A DNA stretch of 64,000 nucleotides from VAZQ01 sp963763365 (GCA_963763365.1 CAVXOE010000011.1:434001-498000), one strand, 5' to 3'. Numbered from the stretch's first letter, positions 9,124-18,423 are shown. Notes: generated by a model not told the origin, from the letters alone. Numbers and translations are program-made.

Positions 9124-9377
9124 TTCGGTGGTCTCTCAGAGAGCGGAGGCGTGATCCGGGACGGCATCGCCCAGGAACATCGGCAGCCGACGCCATCTGT
9201 AAAGAATTTGGCGCTCCTGTCCACATGCCGGTCGCTGCAAAGTGCCTCAACTGGCGCGAATGACGCTCTCCGTCTTCCCGCTTGCGTATCAATGACAGTG
9301 GCAACGCGATTGCCTCAATTGCGCGGCGTGGCTTCGCGGCGCGCCGCTTAAACGCGCGCCGTCTGTCCGACCCGGCG

Positions 9378-10613
9378 CTAACCTCCCCACAAATCCTTCG
9401 ATGCCATGCGCGCGCCCTCAACGAGCGACTCGAGCTTGGCCCACTGCACGGACGGGTGGCAGCGCACGATGTTATAGCTTTGCGAGAAGCCGCAGTCGGT
9501 GCTGGCGATGACATTTTCGCGGCCGACGACGCTCGCGAAATTCTTGATACGCCATGCCACCAGCTCGGGGTGTTCGACGACGTTGGTCGAATGGGTGACG
9601 ATACCAGGAATGAGAATCTTGCCGTCCGGCAGCTTCACATCCTTCCACACCATCCATTCGTGCTCGTGCCGCGGGTTGGCGCTTTCGAGGGAATAGGCCT
9701 GCGCCTTCACCTTCAGGATAAGGTCGGAGAGCGTCTTTAGCGGGGTGTCTAACGTGTGGGGTGCATTCCAGCTTCCCCAACATACGTGATAGCGGACCTT
9801 CTCCTCAGGAATACCCGATAGCGCGTAATTCGTCAGGTCCACGCAGCGCTCGGCATATTTGTGAACCTCGCGCGCGTCCATCTCGCCGAGCATCCGATCG
9901 TATTCGTGGGCCAAGTAGGCATCGTCGAGCTGCAGGATGAAACCTGCGTCGACAATCGCTCTATATTCTTCCTTCAGTGCGTCGGCGAGCGCGACCACGA
10001 TCTCCGAGTCGCTCTTGTAATAGGCGTTGAGCCACAGCCCGCGCGCGCTCATCGGCGCGGCGACCGGCATGAAGGCCTCGGTCACGTTCACGCCCTTGAG
10101 CCCGGCCTTAAGGTTGCTGATGTCCTGCTTGATCGCAGCCTGCCCAGTGTAGGTGATTGGCGCGACGCACTCCCAAACCAGGAGGTTCTGGCGCCCGCCG
10201 GTGGGATCGGCGTTGAGCGGCGTCTTCGTTTCGCCCGGCGGCAACCAGTCGTAGTACTGGATTGGCGTATAGGCCGCGTAGAATTCCGGAAATTTCTTCG
10301 CCTCGCGGATCATGTGAACCGGGTTGTGCTCGCGGTCTCCGGGCCGGATCTGGCGATGCACGAAACCGCCGAGCCGCTCGGCGACATATCGGATCCAGCC
10401 GGCCTTGCCGAATTCGCCATCGCTGACGATGTCCACGCCGACCTCCGCCTGCTGGCGGACAACGCCGGCAACCTCCTCCCTCAACGTCTTTTCAAATGCG
10501 ATCTCGTCGTAAGGCTGCCCGTGATCGCGCGCCCACAGGATGTTGCGGATCGACATCGGGCGCACGAGGCTCCCGACATGCGTGACCAGAATTCGGTCGG
10601 TACTGCGTTTCAT
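9378..10613 (-). CDS. cobalamin-independent methionine synthase II family protein (MetE C-domain-like methyltransferase)
   Basis: 411 aa. Starts MKRSTDRILVTHVGSLVRP, typical of stand-alone MetE C-terminal-domain proteins. The zinc-thiolate ligand pattern is present: HxC in RYHVCWGSW and a later Cys in STDCGFSQ. It lacks the N-terminal MetE domain, so it probably moves a methyl group between a donor other than folyl-triglutamate and a thiol. Single gene behind a GGGAGGAT ribosome site; relatives often sit in xenobiotic catabolic loci. Substrate unknown. Confidence 0.85.
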   Translation of the reverse strand: MKRSTDRILVTHVGSLVRPMSIRNILWARDHGQPYDEIAFEKTLREEVAGVVRQQAEVGVDIVSDGEFGKAGWIRYVAERLGGFVHRQIRPGDREHNPVHMIREAKKFPEFYAAYTPIQYYDWLPPGETKTPLNADPTGGRQNLLVWECVAPITYTGQAAIKQDISNLKAGLKGVNVTEAFMPVAAPMSARGLWLNAYYKSDSEIVVALADALKEEYRAIVDAGFILQLDDAYLAHEYDRMLGEMDAREVHKYAERCVDLTNYALSGIPEEKVRYHVCWGSWNAPHTLDTPLKTLSDLILKVKAQAYSLESANPRHEHEWMVWKDVKLPDGKILIPGIVTHSTNVVEHPELVAWRIKNFASVVGRENVIASTDCGFSQSYNIVRCHPSVQWAKLESLVEGARMASKDLWGG

Positions 10614-10639
10614 CGATATCCTCCCGGTGGGCGGGTGCC

Positions 10640-10668
10640 CTTTTGTGAAGCCACCGCTCTTGTGTCAA
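10640..10668 (-). promoter_or_regulatory. sigma-70-like promoter of the MetE-like gene
   Basis: On the minus strand a perfect -35 TTGACA (10668-10663) is followed by a 17-bp spacer and a weak -10 CAAAAG (10645-10640), 27 bp before the start codon at 10613. The -35 is convincing; the -10 is not. Confidence 0.35.
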
Positions 10669-10715
10669 CATTTCAGTACGGTCCACGACCTGTCGACGGC
10701 ATCCTCGCGCAAAGT

Positions 10716-11705
10716 CTACCGCACGGAAATCGCCACTGCGTGGATTGCATTGCGTCGTCCGGCGTCAGGCTGCAATTCTCCATCGCTGGATTCGGCCCGC
10801 GACACCAGGCTGTACGGGCCCGGCCCTGGCGGGCACCACCGAAGCGAGAACCGCTGCCATTCGCGGCCTTGCGAAGGCTCGACCTCCGCCGGCATCCAGG
10901 TCTCACCGCCGTCAGCGCTTATTCCGACATTGCGGACACCGCTGTCCGACCACGCCCAGCCCCAAATCTCGGGCGCGCTCGAAGCCGCGAGCACCTCGTC
11001 GGGCGCAGGCGAGACGATGACGGACTCCGGGGCAATCGACCAGACCGGCGTGACCTTCCCGATCTCGCTACCCGAGTGGTCAAAGACGGGGTCGTTGTAC
11101 CAACGCGTGGTGAACGGACTGTCCGCCCTGCGGTCGGCAAGCGACAGCCTCGTCAGCCATTTGGTGCTGTTGGTTCCATAGAAGCCGGGCACGACGAGCC
11201 GCGCCGGAAAGCCATGCTCTTCGCTCAGGGGCTTGCCGTTCATCGCCGTCGCGACCAGCGCATCGGCGCTTACGCGTTCGAGCGGCAGGTCCTTTTGGTA
11301 GAAATCAACTGCGCATCCGGCAAACTCGCCGTAGTCTGCTCCGTACGACCAGACGAACCTGGCAGCCGGCATCGGGCGAGCGTCGCTCAGAATTTCAGTG
11401 AGCCGAACACCCGTCCACGCGACGTTGCAGATCCTGCGGGTCGGCTCCTGCGGCTGAAGTGGACTTCCGGCGCACTGATGAACGCTCGCAACTTCAAAGC
11501 TCCGATAGCGGGCCAGGTCGCCGTAGGTCAACTGCAAGGGACGTTCGACGAGCCCATCCACCCGAAGCGTCCATTCGCTGTGGTCGATACGAGGAACACC
11601 AAGATGACAGAGGACGATCACGTCCTCGCTCCGGGTGACACGGTCATGTAGCTGGTGGGGTTTCAAAGGAATACGGCGATGGAACCCATGCGGTTCGATC
11701 TTCAT
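10716..11705 (-). CDS. sulfite oxidase-family molybdopterin protein
   Basis: 329 aa from the ATG at 11705 (MKIEPHGFHRRIPLKPHQLHD). Molybdopterin domain: VDGLVERPLQLTYGDL, the Mo-ligating Cys in SVHQCAGSP, and VPGFYGTNSTKWLTRL. The C-terminal Mo-co dimerisation domain has EIWGWAWSDSGV and GETW. No heme domain, and no Tat signal is visible from this start, so it looks cytoplasmic unless a longer start is used. It is divergent from the NrtA-like binding protein at 11846. It oxidises sulfite or a related oxyanion in known relatives; here the substrate is unproven. Confidence 0.85.
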   Translation of the reverse strand: MKIEPHGFHRRIPLKPHQLHDRVTRSEDVIVLCHLGVPRIDHSEWTLRVDGLVERPLQLTYGDLARYRSFEVASVHQCAGSPLQPQEPTRRICNVAWTGVRLTEILSDARPMPAARFVWSYGADYGEFAGCAVDFYQKDLPLERVSADALVATAMNGKPLSEEHGFPARLVVPGFYGTNSTKWLTRLSLADRRADSPFTTRWYNDPVFDHSGSEIGKVTPVWSIAPESVIVSPAPDEVLAASSAPEIWGWAWSDSGVRNVGISADGGETWMPAEVEPSQGREWQRFSLRWCPPGPGPYSLVSRAESSDGELQPDAGRRNAIHAVAISVR

Positions 11706-11845
11706 ACGCTGAGCTTTCTCGGTCCTGGCCCCGATGATGCGCATGCCCGCAAAGCAGGCAGCGGAACAAAGCACAATCCATATTTTATGCGAGCAGATTT
11801 GCGCGTTCTGCGCTAGGTCTGACCAACACCGGACAGGAGCCCGCC

Positions 11846-13174
11846 ATGAGCAAATTGATGCACCGTCACGATTTTTCACGCGGCTTGTGCGGTTGTGGAG
11901 AACGGGGATTTGCGGCTTCGGGAAGCGAAGAGCAGACCACCGCCGCCGCGGTCGAGCAGGCACTGCTGCATGGGCTGTTTCCCGACCCCGTCGACCGGCG
12001 GGCCATTCTCAAGTCGGTCGGTGCCGCAACCATCCTCGGTGCCCTGTCGTCGATCCTGCCGCTCGATGACCTGAAGGCCATCGCGCAGGAGAAAGCCCCC
12101 CTCGAAAAGACCAAGCTCAACGTAGGTTTCTTGCCGATCACCTGCGCCGCGCCTTTGATCTTCGGCGAGACGCTCGGACACTATTCCAAGCAAGGTCTCG
12201 AGGTGGCCCTGCAGAAGATCGCCGGCATCGCCCTGATCCGTGACAAGATGATCAGCGGCGAGCTTGATGTTTCGCAGCAGGTAATGCCGGTTGCGCTGAC
12301 CATGACGGCGGGCGTCGGAGGCACCACCCAGTCCATCAAGGTTCTCACCATCTGCAACCAGAACGGCAACTCCCTGGTGCTCGCCAACAAGCACAAGGAC
12401 AACCGCGATCCGCGCAACTGGAAGGGCTTCAAGTTCGCGATCCCGTTCGAGCAAAGCCACCAGGCGATGCAGCTTCGCAACTACGTCGCGGAGCACGGGC
12501 TCGATCCCGACCAGGACGTTGGCTACCGCGTCATTCCGCCGACCGAATACTTCTCAAGTCTGCGAACTGGAAGTATCGATGGATTCTTCGGCGGAGAGCC
12601 GGGCGGCCAGCGCGCGGTCTACGAAGGCGTCGGCTTCATTCATGCGATTTCGCGCGACCTCTGGAACGGGCATCCGTGCTGCTCGGTCACCGCGCCGGAA
12701 AGCTGGATCAAGCAAAATCCCAACACGTTTATGGCGTTCTACCGCGCCATCATCGCGGCGAGCCTGCACGTGTCGGACAAGAAGAACCGCGAGGGGATGG
12801 CCAAGGTGCTGGCTCAACCCCAATATCTCAACGCACCGGAGGTCGTGATCGAGCAGGTCATCACCGGCCGCTACGCCGACGGGCTCGGTAACATCAAGAC
12901 CGCCGACGACCGCGTCGACTACCAGCCGTTCCCGCATTATTCGGCAGCCGTTTGGCTGATGACGCAGTTGCGCCGCTGGAACATCGTCAAGGACGACATC
13001 GATTACAAAGCACTCGCCCAGCAGGTCATGCTCGCGACCGATGCCGCCAAAATCATGAAGGAAATGGGCGTCCAGGCACCCGACGGCGGCTTCGGCAAGG
13101 AGATCATCCTCGGAAAGGAATTCGATTCCAGCAGGCCCGAGGAATATCTCAAATCGGTGCGCAAGCCGACTTAG
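11846..13174 (+). CDS. CmpA/NrtA-family ABC substrate-binding protein with Cys-rich N-terminal extension
   Basis: 442 aa. The core (NVGFLPITCAAPLIFGETLGHY; GNSLVLANKHKDNRDPRNWKG) is the nitrate/bicarbonate-type NrtA/CmpA fold. A Tat-like signal, DRRAILKSVG followed by a hydrophobic stretch, begins only at about residue 50. The first 50 residues are an extra segment with HDFSRGLCGCGERG. No permease or ATPase of this class is adjacent, so it is an orphan binding protein or uses another system. An AGGAG ribosome site precedes the ATG. Divergent from the molybdoprotein at 10716-11705. Confidence 0.85.
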   Translation: MSKLMHRHDFSRGLCGCGERGFAASGSEEQTTAAAVEQALLHGLFPDPVDRRAILKSVGAATILGALSSILPLDDLKAIAQEKAPLEKTKLNVGFLPITCAAPLIFGETLGHYSKQGLEVALQKIAGIALIRDKMISGELDVSQQVMPVALTMTAGVGGTTQSIKVLTICNQNGNSLVLANKHKDNRDPRNWKGFKFAIPFEQSHQAMQLRNYVAEHGLDPDQDVGYRVIPPTEYFSSLRTGSIDGFFGGEPGGQRAVYEGVGFIHAISRDLWNGHPCCSVTAPESWIKQNPNTFMAFYRAIIAASLHVSDKKNREGMAKVLAQPQYLNAPEVVIEQVITGRYADGLGNIKTADDRVDYQPFPHYSAAVWLMTQLRRWNIVKDDIDYKALAQQVMLATDAAKIMKEMGVQAPDGGFGKEIILGKEFDSSRPEEYLKSVRKPT

Positions 13175-13251
13175 CTCTCGGAACCCTGCTCAACTCGCTG
13201 CGGTTTCTCGAATTAAGATCACGAAGAGTGACTAACACAGCTCCGCGGCGT

Positions 13252-13269
13252 ATTTTCATCTTTGAAAAT
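13252..13269. promoter_or_regulatory. perfect inverted repeat ATTTTCA-TCTT-TGAAAAT upstream of hyuA
   Basis: A perfect 7-bp inverted repeat with a 4-bp spacer lies 17 bp before the hydantoinase A start codon, in an AT-rich patch of otherwise GC-rich DNA. The position suits an operator for the hyuAB-ring-opening operon or an element affecting translation start. No regulator gene is adjacent. Confidence 0.4.
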
Positions 13270-13286
13270 TAACGCATGGTTCTGGC

Positions 13287-15371
13287 ATGACGGCTGGACG
13301 CGCCGGTTTCCGGATCGGCATCGACACAGGCGGTACCTTCACCGACATCGTCTGCGTTGACGGCGCGTCGGGCGCGATGCACGTCACCAAGGTCGCAAGC
13401 ACGCCGTCCAACCCCGCGATCGGTCTCGTCCGTGGGGTCCGGAAGGTGCTCGATTCCGCCGGGGCTTCACCCGACGACCTGGCTGGGCTTGCACACGGCA
13501 CGACCGTCGCGACCAATGCGCTGCTCCAGGGCGAGATCGCCGGCCTCGGCCTCGTCGTCACCGAAGGTTTCCGTCACATTCTGGAGATCGCGCGGCAGGC
13601 AGTGCCCGAGGGTTATGGCAATTCTTATTTCTGGGTGAAGCCCGAGCGCATCGTTCCACTGCACTACGTACGCGAGGCCGGTGGACGGCTCGATTTCCTC
13701 GGTCGCGAGTTGCGCCCGCTCGACGAAATGAGCGTCCGCACCGCCGGGCGTTTCTTTCGCGAACAGGGGATCAGAGCGGTCGGCGTCTGCCTGTTGCATT
13801 CCTATGCCAATCCTGCGCACGAACGCCGTGTCGCCGCCATCATGGCCGAGGAATATCCGGACTGTACCATCTCGCTCTCCTGCGAGGTGCTGCCCGAATA
13901 CCGCGAATACGAACGGGCGATGACCACGCTGGTCGATGCGTTCGTCAAGCCGCATATGGGCCGCTACCTCGAGCGCATCCGCGACGAACTTGGGCCGGGG
14001 CTGCGCGAGAAGCCTTTCCTGGTCATGCAGTCGAGCGGCGGCGTGGCGAGCCCCGATCAGGTGATGCGCAAGCCGATCACCACGGCGCTCTCCGGGCCCG
14101 CCGCCGGCGCACTCGGTAGCGCCGTCATCGCCGAGATGGCGGGTTTTCCCAACGTCGTCACCCTCGACGCCGGCGGCACCTCGACGGACCTCTGCCTGAT
14201 CGAAAGCAGCAAGCCGCATGTGACCAACGGCGGCGCGGTCGGGCCGTTTCCCGTGCGCATCCCGATGATCGACATCGAGACTATCGGAACCGGCGGCGGC
14301 TCGATCGCCTGGATCACCCGGGAGGGCCATCTCAAGGTCGGGCCCCGTAGCGCCGGCGCCGAGCCCGGTCCGATGTGCTATCCGAACGGCGGCACCGAGC
14401 CGACCATCACCGACGCCAATCTGGTGATGGGGCGCATTCCCCCGGCACTAATCGGCGGCGGCATCAGGCTCGACGTCGACCGCGCAGGCGCCGGTATCGC
14501 CAAGCTCGCGGCGCGGCTCCCCGGACACATGACGCCTGAGCAACTTGCACACGGCATCATCGAAATCGCCAACTGGAATCAAGCCAATGCCATCCGCCAG
14601 ATGACGATCCAGCGCGGGATTGATCCACGCGAGTTCGCGCTGCTGTCGTTTGGCGGCTCCGGACCCGCACAGTCGCCTGCCGTGATGGATCTGATCGGCA
14701 TGCAGGCCTGTATCGTGCCGCCCAATCCGGGCAACCTCTCGGCGTTCGGCCTCCTCGCCGTCGATTGGCGCACCGACCACATCGTCACCAAGGTAATGCA
14801 CGAGGACGCGATCGAGCTCGACTTGGTGGCCAGCCTTTACACCGGGTTGGAAAGCGATGCGGTCGCGACGCTGCAACGTGACGGGATTGAGAGTTCGCGC
14901 ATCCGTCTCGTGCGCGAGGCTGACGTCCGCTACGCCGGTCAATCCATGGAGGTGCGCGTGGCCGCGCCGGCGGGCCCACTCGACAGCGGCTTCATCGGCG
15001 GACTGATCGAAGCATTCCACGCCGCGCATCTGCGGACGTTCGGCTACAACTATGCCGGTCAACAGAAGGTGGAACTGGTCAATTTCTGCGTATCGGGTTT
15101 CGGCATGATCGAGCGCCCAAGCATCCCCAAGCTCGACCTTGGGGACGCAACACCCAAGCCTGCCAGCCGGGCGGTCTATTTCGATGGCGCTTTCCGCGAC
15201 ACTCCCATTTATCAACGTGCCACACTGTCGGCCGGCTTCAAGCTCGCAGGTCCTGCGGTCGTCGAGGAATTCGGCTCGACCACCGTGGCGTTTCCGGATC
15301 AACAGCTCGAAGTCGATCCGCATGGCATCTTGATCGTGCGGCCCGCGCGCGCAAAGCTGAAGGCGACATGA
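13287..15371 (+). CDS. hyuA: hydantoinase/oxoprolinase family protein, subunit A (HyuA)
   Basis: 694 aa. ASKHA-type ATP-binding motifs are clear: IGIDTGGTFTDIV near residue 12, AHGTTVATNALLQ near 70, GPAAGALGSA and TLDAGGTSTDL near 270-300. This is the ATP-hydrolysing subunit that phosphorylates or activates cyclic amides in N-methylhydantoinase, 5-oxoprolinase and caprolactamase, and ketones in acetone carboxylases. It overlaps hyuB by 4 bp (ATGA). The downstream ring-opening amidohydrolase and two importers point to a cyclic amide or imide substrate. Confidence 0.9.
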   Translation: MTAGRAGFRIGIDTGGTFTDIVCVDGASGAMHVTKVASTPSNPAIGLVRGVRKVLDSAGASPDDLAGLAHGTTVATNALLQGEIAGLGLVVTEGFRHILEIARQAVPEGYGNSYFWVKPERIVPLHYVREAGGRLDFLGRELRPLDEMSVRTAGRFFREQGIRAVGVCLLHSYANPAHERRVAAIMAEEYPDCTISLSCEVLPEYREYERAMTTLVDAFVKPHMGRYLERIRDELGPGLREKPFLVMQSSGGVASPDQVMRKPITTALSGPAAGALGSAVIAEMAGFPNVVTLDAGGTSTDLCLIESSKPHVTNGGAVGPFPVRIPMIDIETIGTGGGSIAWITREGHLKVGPRSAGAEPGPMCYPNGGTEPTITDANLVMGRIPPALIGGGIRLDVDRAGAGIAKLAARLPGHMTPEQLAHGIIEIANWNQANAIRQMTIQRGIDPREFALLSFGGSGPAQSPAVMDLIGMQACIVPPNPGNLSAFGLLAVDWRTDHIVTKVMHEDAIELDLVASLYTGLESDAVATLQRDGIESSRIRLVREADVRYAGQSMEVRVAAPAGPLDSGFIGGLIEAFHAAHLRTFGYNYAGQQKVELVNFCVSGFGMIERPSIPKLDLGDATPKPASRAVYFDGAFRDTPIYQRATLSAGFKLAGPAVVEEFGSTTVAFPDQQLEVDPHGILIVRPARAKLKAT

Positions 15372-17260
15372 ACGTACACTCCACCATCCAGCCCTGGCCG
15401 ACCGCGCCGAAAGTGCCGGCACGCGACGTCGATCCGATCGTGCTGCAGATCGTCGAGGGCACTCTCAACTCGATCGAGGCCGAGATCGAGTACGCTATCG
15501 AGCGCACCGCGCGCTCGCCGATGATCCGCGAGGCGCACGACTATCGCGTCGGTCTGTTCGACCGCTACTGCCGCAAGCTGACCGGACGCTCGTACTCGGC
15601 GATGCCGAACGCGGTGGTGCGGGATTTCCCGCCGGAGACGATGCGGCCGGGCGACGTGTTCCTGATGAACGACACCTACCTGACCGAAGGATCGATCGGC
15701 CACCTTCCCGATTTGTGCAGCACAGTGCCGGTATTTCACGGGGGCGAAGTGGTCGCCTACATCCAGGCGTTTGGCCATCACGACGATATCGGCGGGCGCG
15801 TGCCGGGCTCGATGCCCGGAACGGCCGTCACGGTGTTCGAAGAGGGCCTCGCGATCCCGCCGATCAAGCTCTACGACGCAGGCGCCCGTAATGAGGCGGT
15901 GTTCACCATCATCAAGCGCAACACCCGCGTGCCTGAGACGCTCGCCGCCGATCTCGACAGCGAAGTGCAGGCATGCCTGATGGGTGCGCGACGCATGGCG
16001 GAGTTGTTCGCGCGGTTCGGCCGCGAGACGGTCGAGGTCTGCTTCCAGGCGATCCTCGACAAATGCCGTGACATCTTCCGCAATGAACTGCTGCCAAAGA
16101 TCGCCGACGGCGAATATCGCTGGGAAGACTACGTCGAGCACGACGGGGTCACCGACCCCAAGCTGCACAAGCTCGCGATCACCATGGTCAAGAAGGGTGA
16201 CCGCATCACCCTCGACTTCACCGGCACCGATCCGCAGTCGACCGGTCCGATCAACTGGCCCGCCGACTATGCGGGCGGCGCATTCCTGATCAAATGGATC
16301 GCGCCAATTCTTCGCAATCTCGCCGACACGCCCGAGCGCGCGGCCGAAATCCACGTGAACGAAGGCGTGTGCGAGATATTCGATATCGTGTTTCCGCCGA
16401 AAGGCACGCTGATCACGCCGCTGTGGCCCGCGGCCACCAATGCGCGCTCGTTCGTTCTGTTGCGGTGCCTCGGCCTGCTCGCCGGAGTTGTCGCGCAAGC
16501 CGTCGACGGGCGCATGCCTGCGGACCAGGAGACGATCCGCTACACCGGGTTCTATGGTGTCGACCAGAACGGCAAGTCGTTTCTCTCCCGCGAAGTCTTG
16601 GGCGGCGGCTCGGGCGGGCGCTACTACGCGGACGGCAACGACGCCATCCATATCGTGCCGGATTCGCGCAACCAACCGGCCGAATTCACCGAGACGCGGT
16701 TCCCACTGCTGGTCGAGAAGCTTGCGCTGCGGACCAATTCAGGCGGCGCCGGCGCGCGCCGCGGCGGTCTCGGCTACGAAAAGCACTACCGTGCGCTCGT
16801 GGATTGCCGCACCATCGTGACAGCCGACCGTGTCCGGCTCGGCTGCTATGGCCTGAATGGTGGCAAACCCGGCAAGCCGTTCTGTGTCACGATCGACGCC
16901 GCCGGCACGCCGCGCGACCTCGGCGGCCTCGTCGACGGCGAACCGGTGCTGACCGGACAGGTGGTTCGCGTCGTGACCACCGGCGGTGGCGGCTGGGGCG
17001 ATCCGCTCGAGCGGGAGACCGATCTGGTATTGCGCGACGTAATCGATGGCAAGGTATCGCTTGCGGCCGCATCGGCGGACTATGGCGTCGTCTTGATGCC
17101 GGCCGCCACCGGGACGTTTGTCCTCGATGAAGCGGCAACCGACGCCTTGCGCACGAAGCACCGCGCATCACGCGCAGGGAGCCGTCCGATGATCGATCGC
17201 GGCGAGGGCTACGAGAAAATGATCCGGGGCGAGTTCCGCCCGTGGGTGCGCAGCGCATGA
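15368..17260 (+). CDS. hyuB: hydantoinase B/oxoprolinase family protein (HyuB)
   Basis: 630 aa partner of HyuA. Motifs: DPIVLQIVEGTLNSIEAEIE at the N-terminus, FLMNDTYLTEGSIGHLPDL near residue 100, and the C-terminal GGGGWGDPLERE that marks HyuB proteins. The heterodimer would couple ATP hydrolysis to opening of a cyclic amide. Start coupled to hyuA by the ATGA overlap; the ring-opening amidohydrolase follows after 24 bp, so the three form one unit. Confidence 0.9.
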   Translation: MNVHSTIQPWPTAPKVPARDVDPIVLQIVEGTLNSIEAEIEYAIERTARSPMIREAHDYRVGLFDRYCRKLTGRSYSAMPNAVVRDFPPETMRPGDVFLMNDTYLTEGSIGHLPDLCSTVPVFHGGEVVAYIQAFGHHDDIGGRVPGSMPGTAVTVFEEGLAIPPIKLYDAGARNEAVFTIIKRNTRVPETLAADLDSEVQACLMGARRMAELFARFGRETVEVCFQAILDKCRDIFRNELLPKIADGEYRWEDYVEHDGVTDPKLHKLAITMVKKGDRITLDFTGTDPQSTGPINWPADYAGGAFLIKWIAPILRNLADTPERAAEIHVNEGVCEIFDIVFPPKGTLITPLWPAATNARSFVLLRCLGLLAGVVAQAVDGRMPADQETIRYTGFYGVDQNGKSFLSREVLGGGSGGRYYADGNDAIHIVPDSRNQPAEFTETRFPLLVEKLALRTNSGGAGARRGGLGYEKHYRALVDCRTIVTADRVRLGCYGLNGGKPGKPFCVTIDAAGTPRDLGGLVDGEPVLTGQVVRVVTTGGGGWGDPLERETDLVLRDVIDGKVSLAAASADYGVVLMPAATGTFVLDEAATDALRTKHRASRAGSRPMIDRGEGYEKMIRGEFRPWVRSA

Positions 17261-17284
17261 CCACAACGTCGAGGAAGAAACGGA

Positions 17285-18379
17285 ATGGCTATTGAGGTCG
17301 CCAAGGTCGAACTCAAGACCGTGCAGGATGCGTCGGGGCTTGAAGCCTGTATCCGCAAGGGGCAGTTCACCGCCGATCAGGTGATTGCCGTGATCGGCAA
17401 GACCGAGGGCAACGGCGGCGTGAACGACTTCACGCGCATTCTTGCCGATCAGGCGTTCCGGCGCGTACTGCTCAAGAGCGGCAAGCGCTCCGAGCATGAC
17501 ATCGCCCTGGTCCCAATGGTGTGGTCGGGCGGTTGCGACGGCGTCATCACGCCGCATGCGACCATCTTCGCGCGCAACGATAAGACCGGCCCGGCGTCCA
17601 AGTCGCGCATCGCAATGGGCACGGCCTTGAGTGTGGAATTGTTTCCCGAGGACATCGGCCGGCCGGCGATGGTCGAGAAGGTCGCCGACGCCGTGAGGGC
17701 GGCGATGCGCGATGCCGGCATCGACGATCCTAAGGACGTCCATTACGTACAAACCAAGACGCCATTGCTGACGATCAACTCGGTGCAGGATGCCGAGAAG
17801 CGCGGACATCATGTTGCCTGCGAGGTGCATGATTCCATGGGCGTGTCGAACGGTACGACGGCGCTGGGCATCGCGGTCGCGCTGGGCGAGATCAAGATGC
17901 CGAAGGCGGAAGAGATCTGCCGCAACCTCGATCTCTATTCTTCGGTCGCATCGTGCTCGTCCGGCGTCGAACTGACGCAAGCGCAGATCGTTTTGCTCGG
18001 CAACAAGCCGGGCGCAGGGGGCCGCTATCGCATCGGCCACGCGGTCATGAACGATGCCCTCGACATTGATGGCATCTACAACGCCATCCGCAATGCCGGG
18101 CTCGAACTGCCGGCGCGACCGCGCTCCGAAGATCTGGCCGGGCGCGTGGTCAACTGCTTCATGAAGTGTGAGGCGGACCGGCGCGGCACGCTACGCGGGC
18201 GACGCCAAATCATGCTCGACGATTCGGATGTGCACCACCATCGCCATTCCAAGGCGGCGGTCGGCGGCGTGGCGGCGGCCGCCATCGGCGACCCGGCGGT
18301 GTTCGTATCCGTCGATGCCATGCACCAGGGCCCGCAAGGCGGCGGTCCGGTGATCGCGATCGTGGATGTCGGCGATTAG
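17285..18379 (+). CDS. ring-opening amidohydrolase, cyanuric acid hydrolase/barbiturase (AtzD/TrzD) family
   Basis: 364 aa, full length for this three-repeat fold found only in cyanuric acid hydrolases, barbiturases and uncharacterised relatives. The three Lys/Ser sites are visible: K39 (IGKTEGNGGVNDF) with S81 (VWSGGCDGVITPH), K158 (VQTKTPLLT) with S225/S226 (SCSSGVE), and K294 (FMKCEA) with S342 (FVSVDAMHQGP). The C-terminal HQGPQGGGP loop is present. It hydrolyses a cyclic imide ring such as cyanurate or barbiturate; which one cannot be told from sequence. Placed directly after hyuAB. Confidence 0.88.
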   Translation: MAIEVAKVELKTVQDASGLEACIRKGQFTADQVIAVIGKTEGNGGVNDFTRILADQAFRRVLLKSGKRSEHDIALVPMVWSGGCDGVITPHATIFARNDKTGPASKSRIAMGTALSVELFPEDIGRPAMVEKVADAVRAAMRDAGIDDPKDVHYVQTKTPLLTINSVQDAEKRGHHVACEVHDSMGVSNGTTALGIAVALGEIKMPKAEEICRNLDLYSSVASCSSGVELTQAQIVLLGNKPGAGGRYRIGHAVMNDALDIDGIYNAIRNAGLELPARPRSEDLAGRVVNCFMKCEADRRGTLRGRRQIMLDDSDVHHHRHSKAAVGGVAAAAIGDPAVFVSVDAMHQGPQGGGPVIAIVDVGD

Positions 18380-18407
18380 GCGGACCAGGGCGATTGGCCC
18401 CATGGCC

Positions 18408-18423
18408 CGGCACAGGAATTGCT
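18408..18423 (+). promoter_or_regulatory. sigma-54-like -24/-12 element upstream of the SsuABC-type importer
   Basis: CGGCACAGGAATTGCT has the obligatory GG-N10-GC spacing (GG 18409-18410, GC 18421-18422) and matches the consensus TGGCACG-N4-TTGCW except at the first T and the seventh base. Transcription would start near 18434, about 75 bp before the binding-protein start codon. It would make the importer responsive to RpoN and an enhancer-binding protein such as NtrC. No NtrC box was recognised. Confidence 0.45.

Noticed and set aside
9124..9377. Possible small gene in the gap between DUF3891 and the MetE-like gene
   Set aside because: Only frames overlapping neighbouring genes with no recognisable motif or ribosome site; treated as non-coding.
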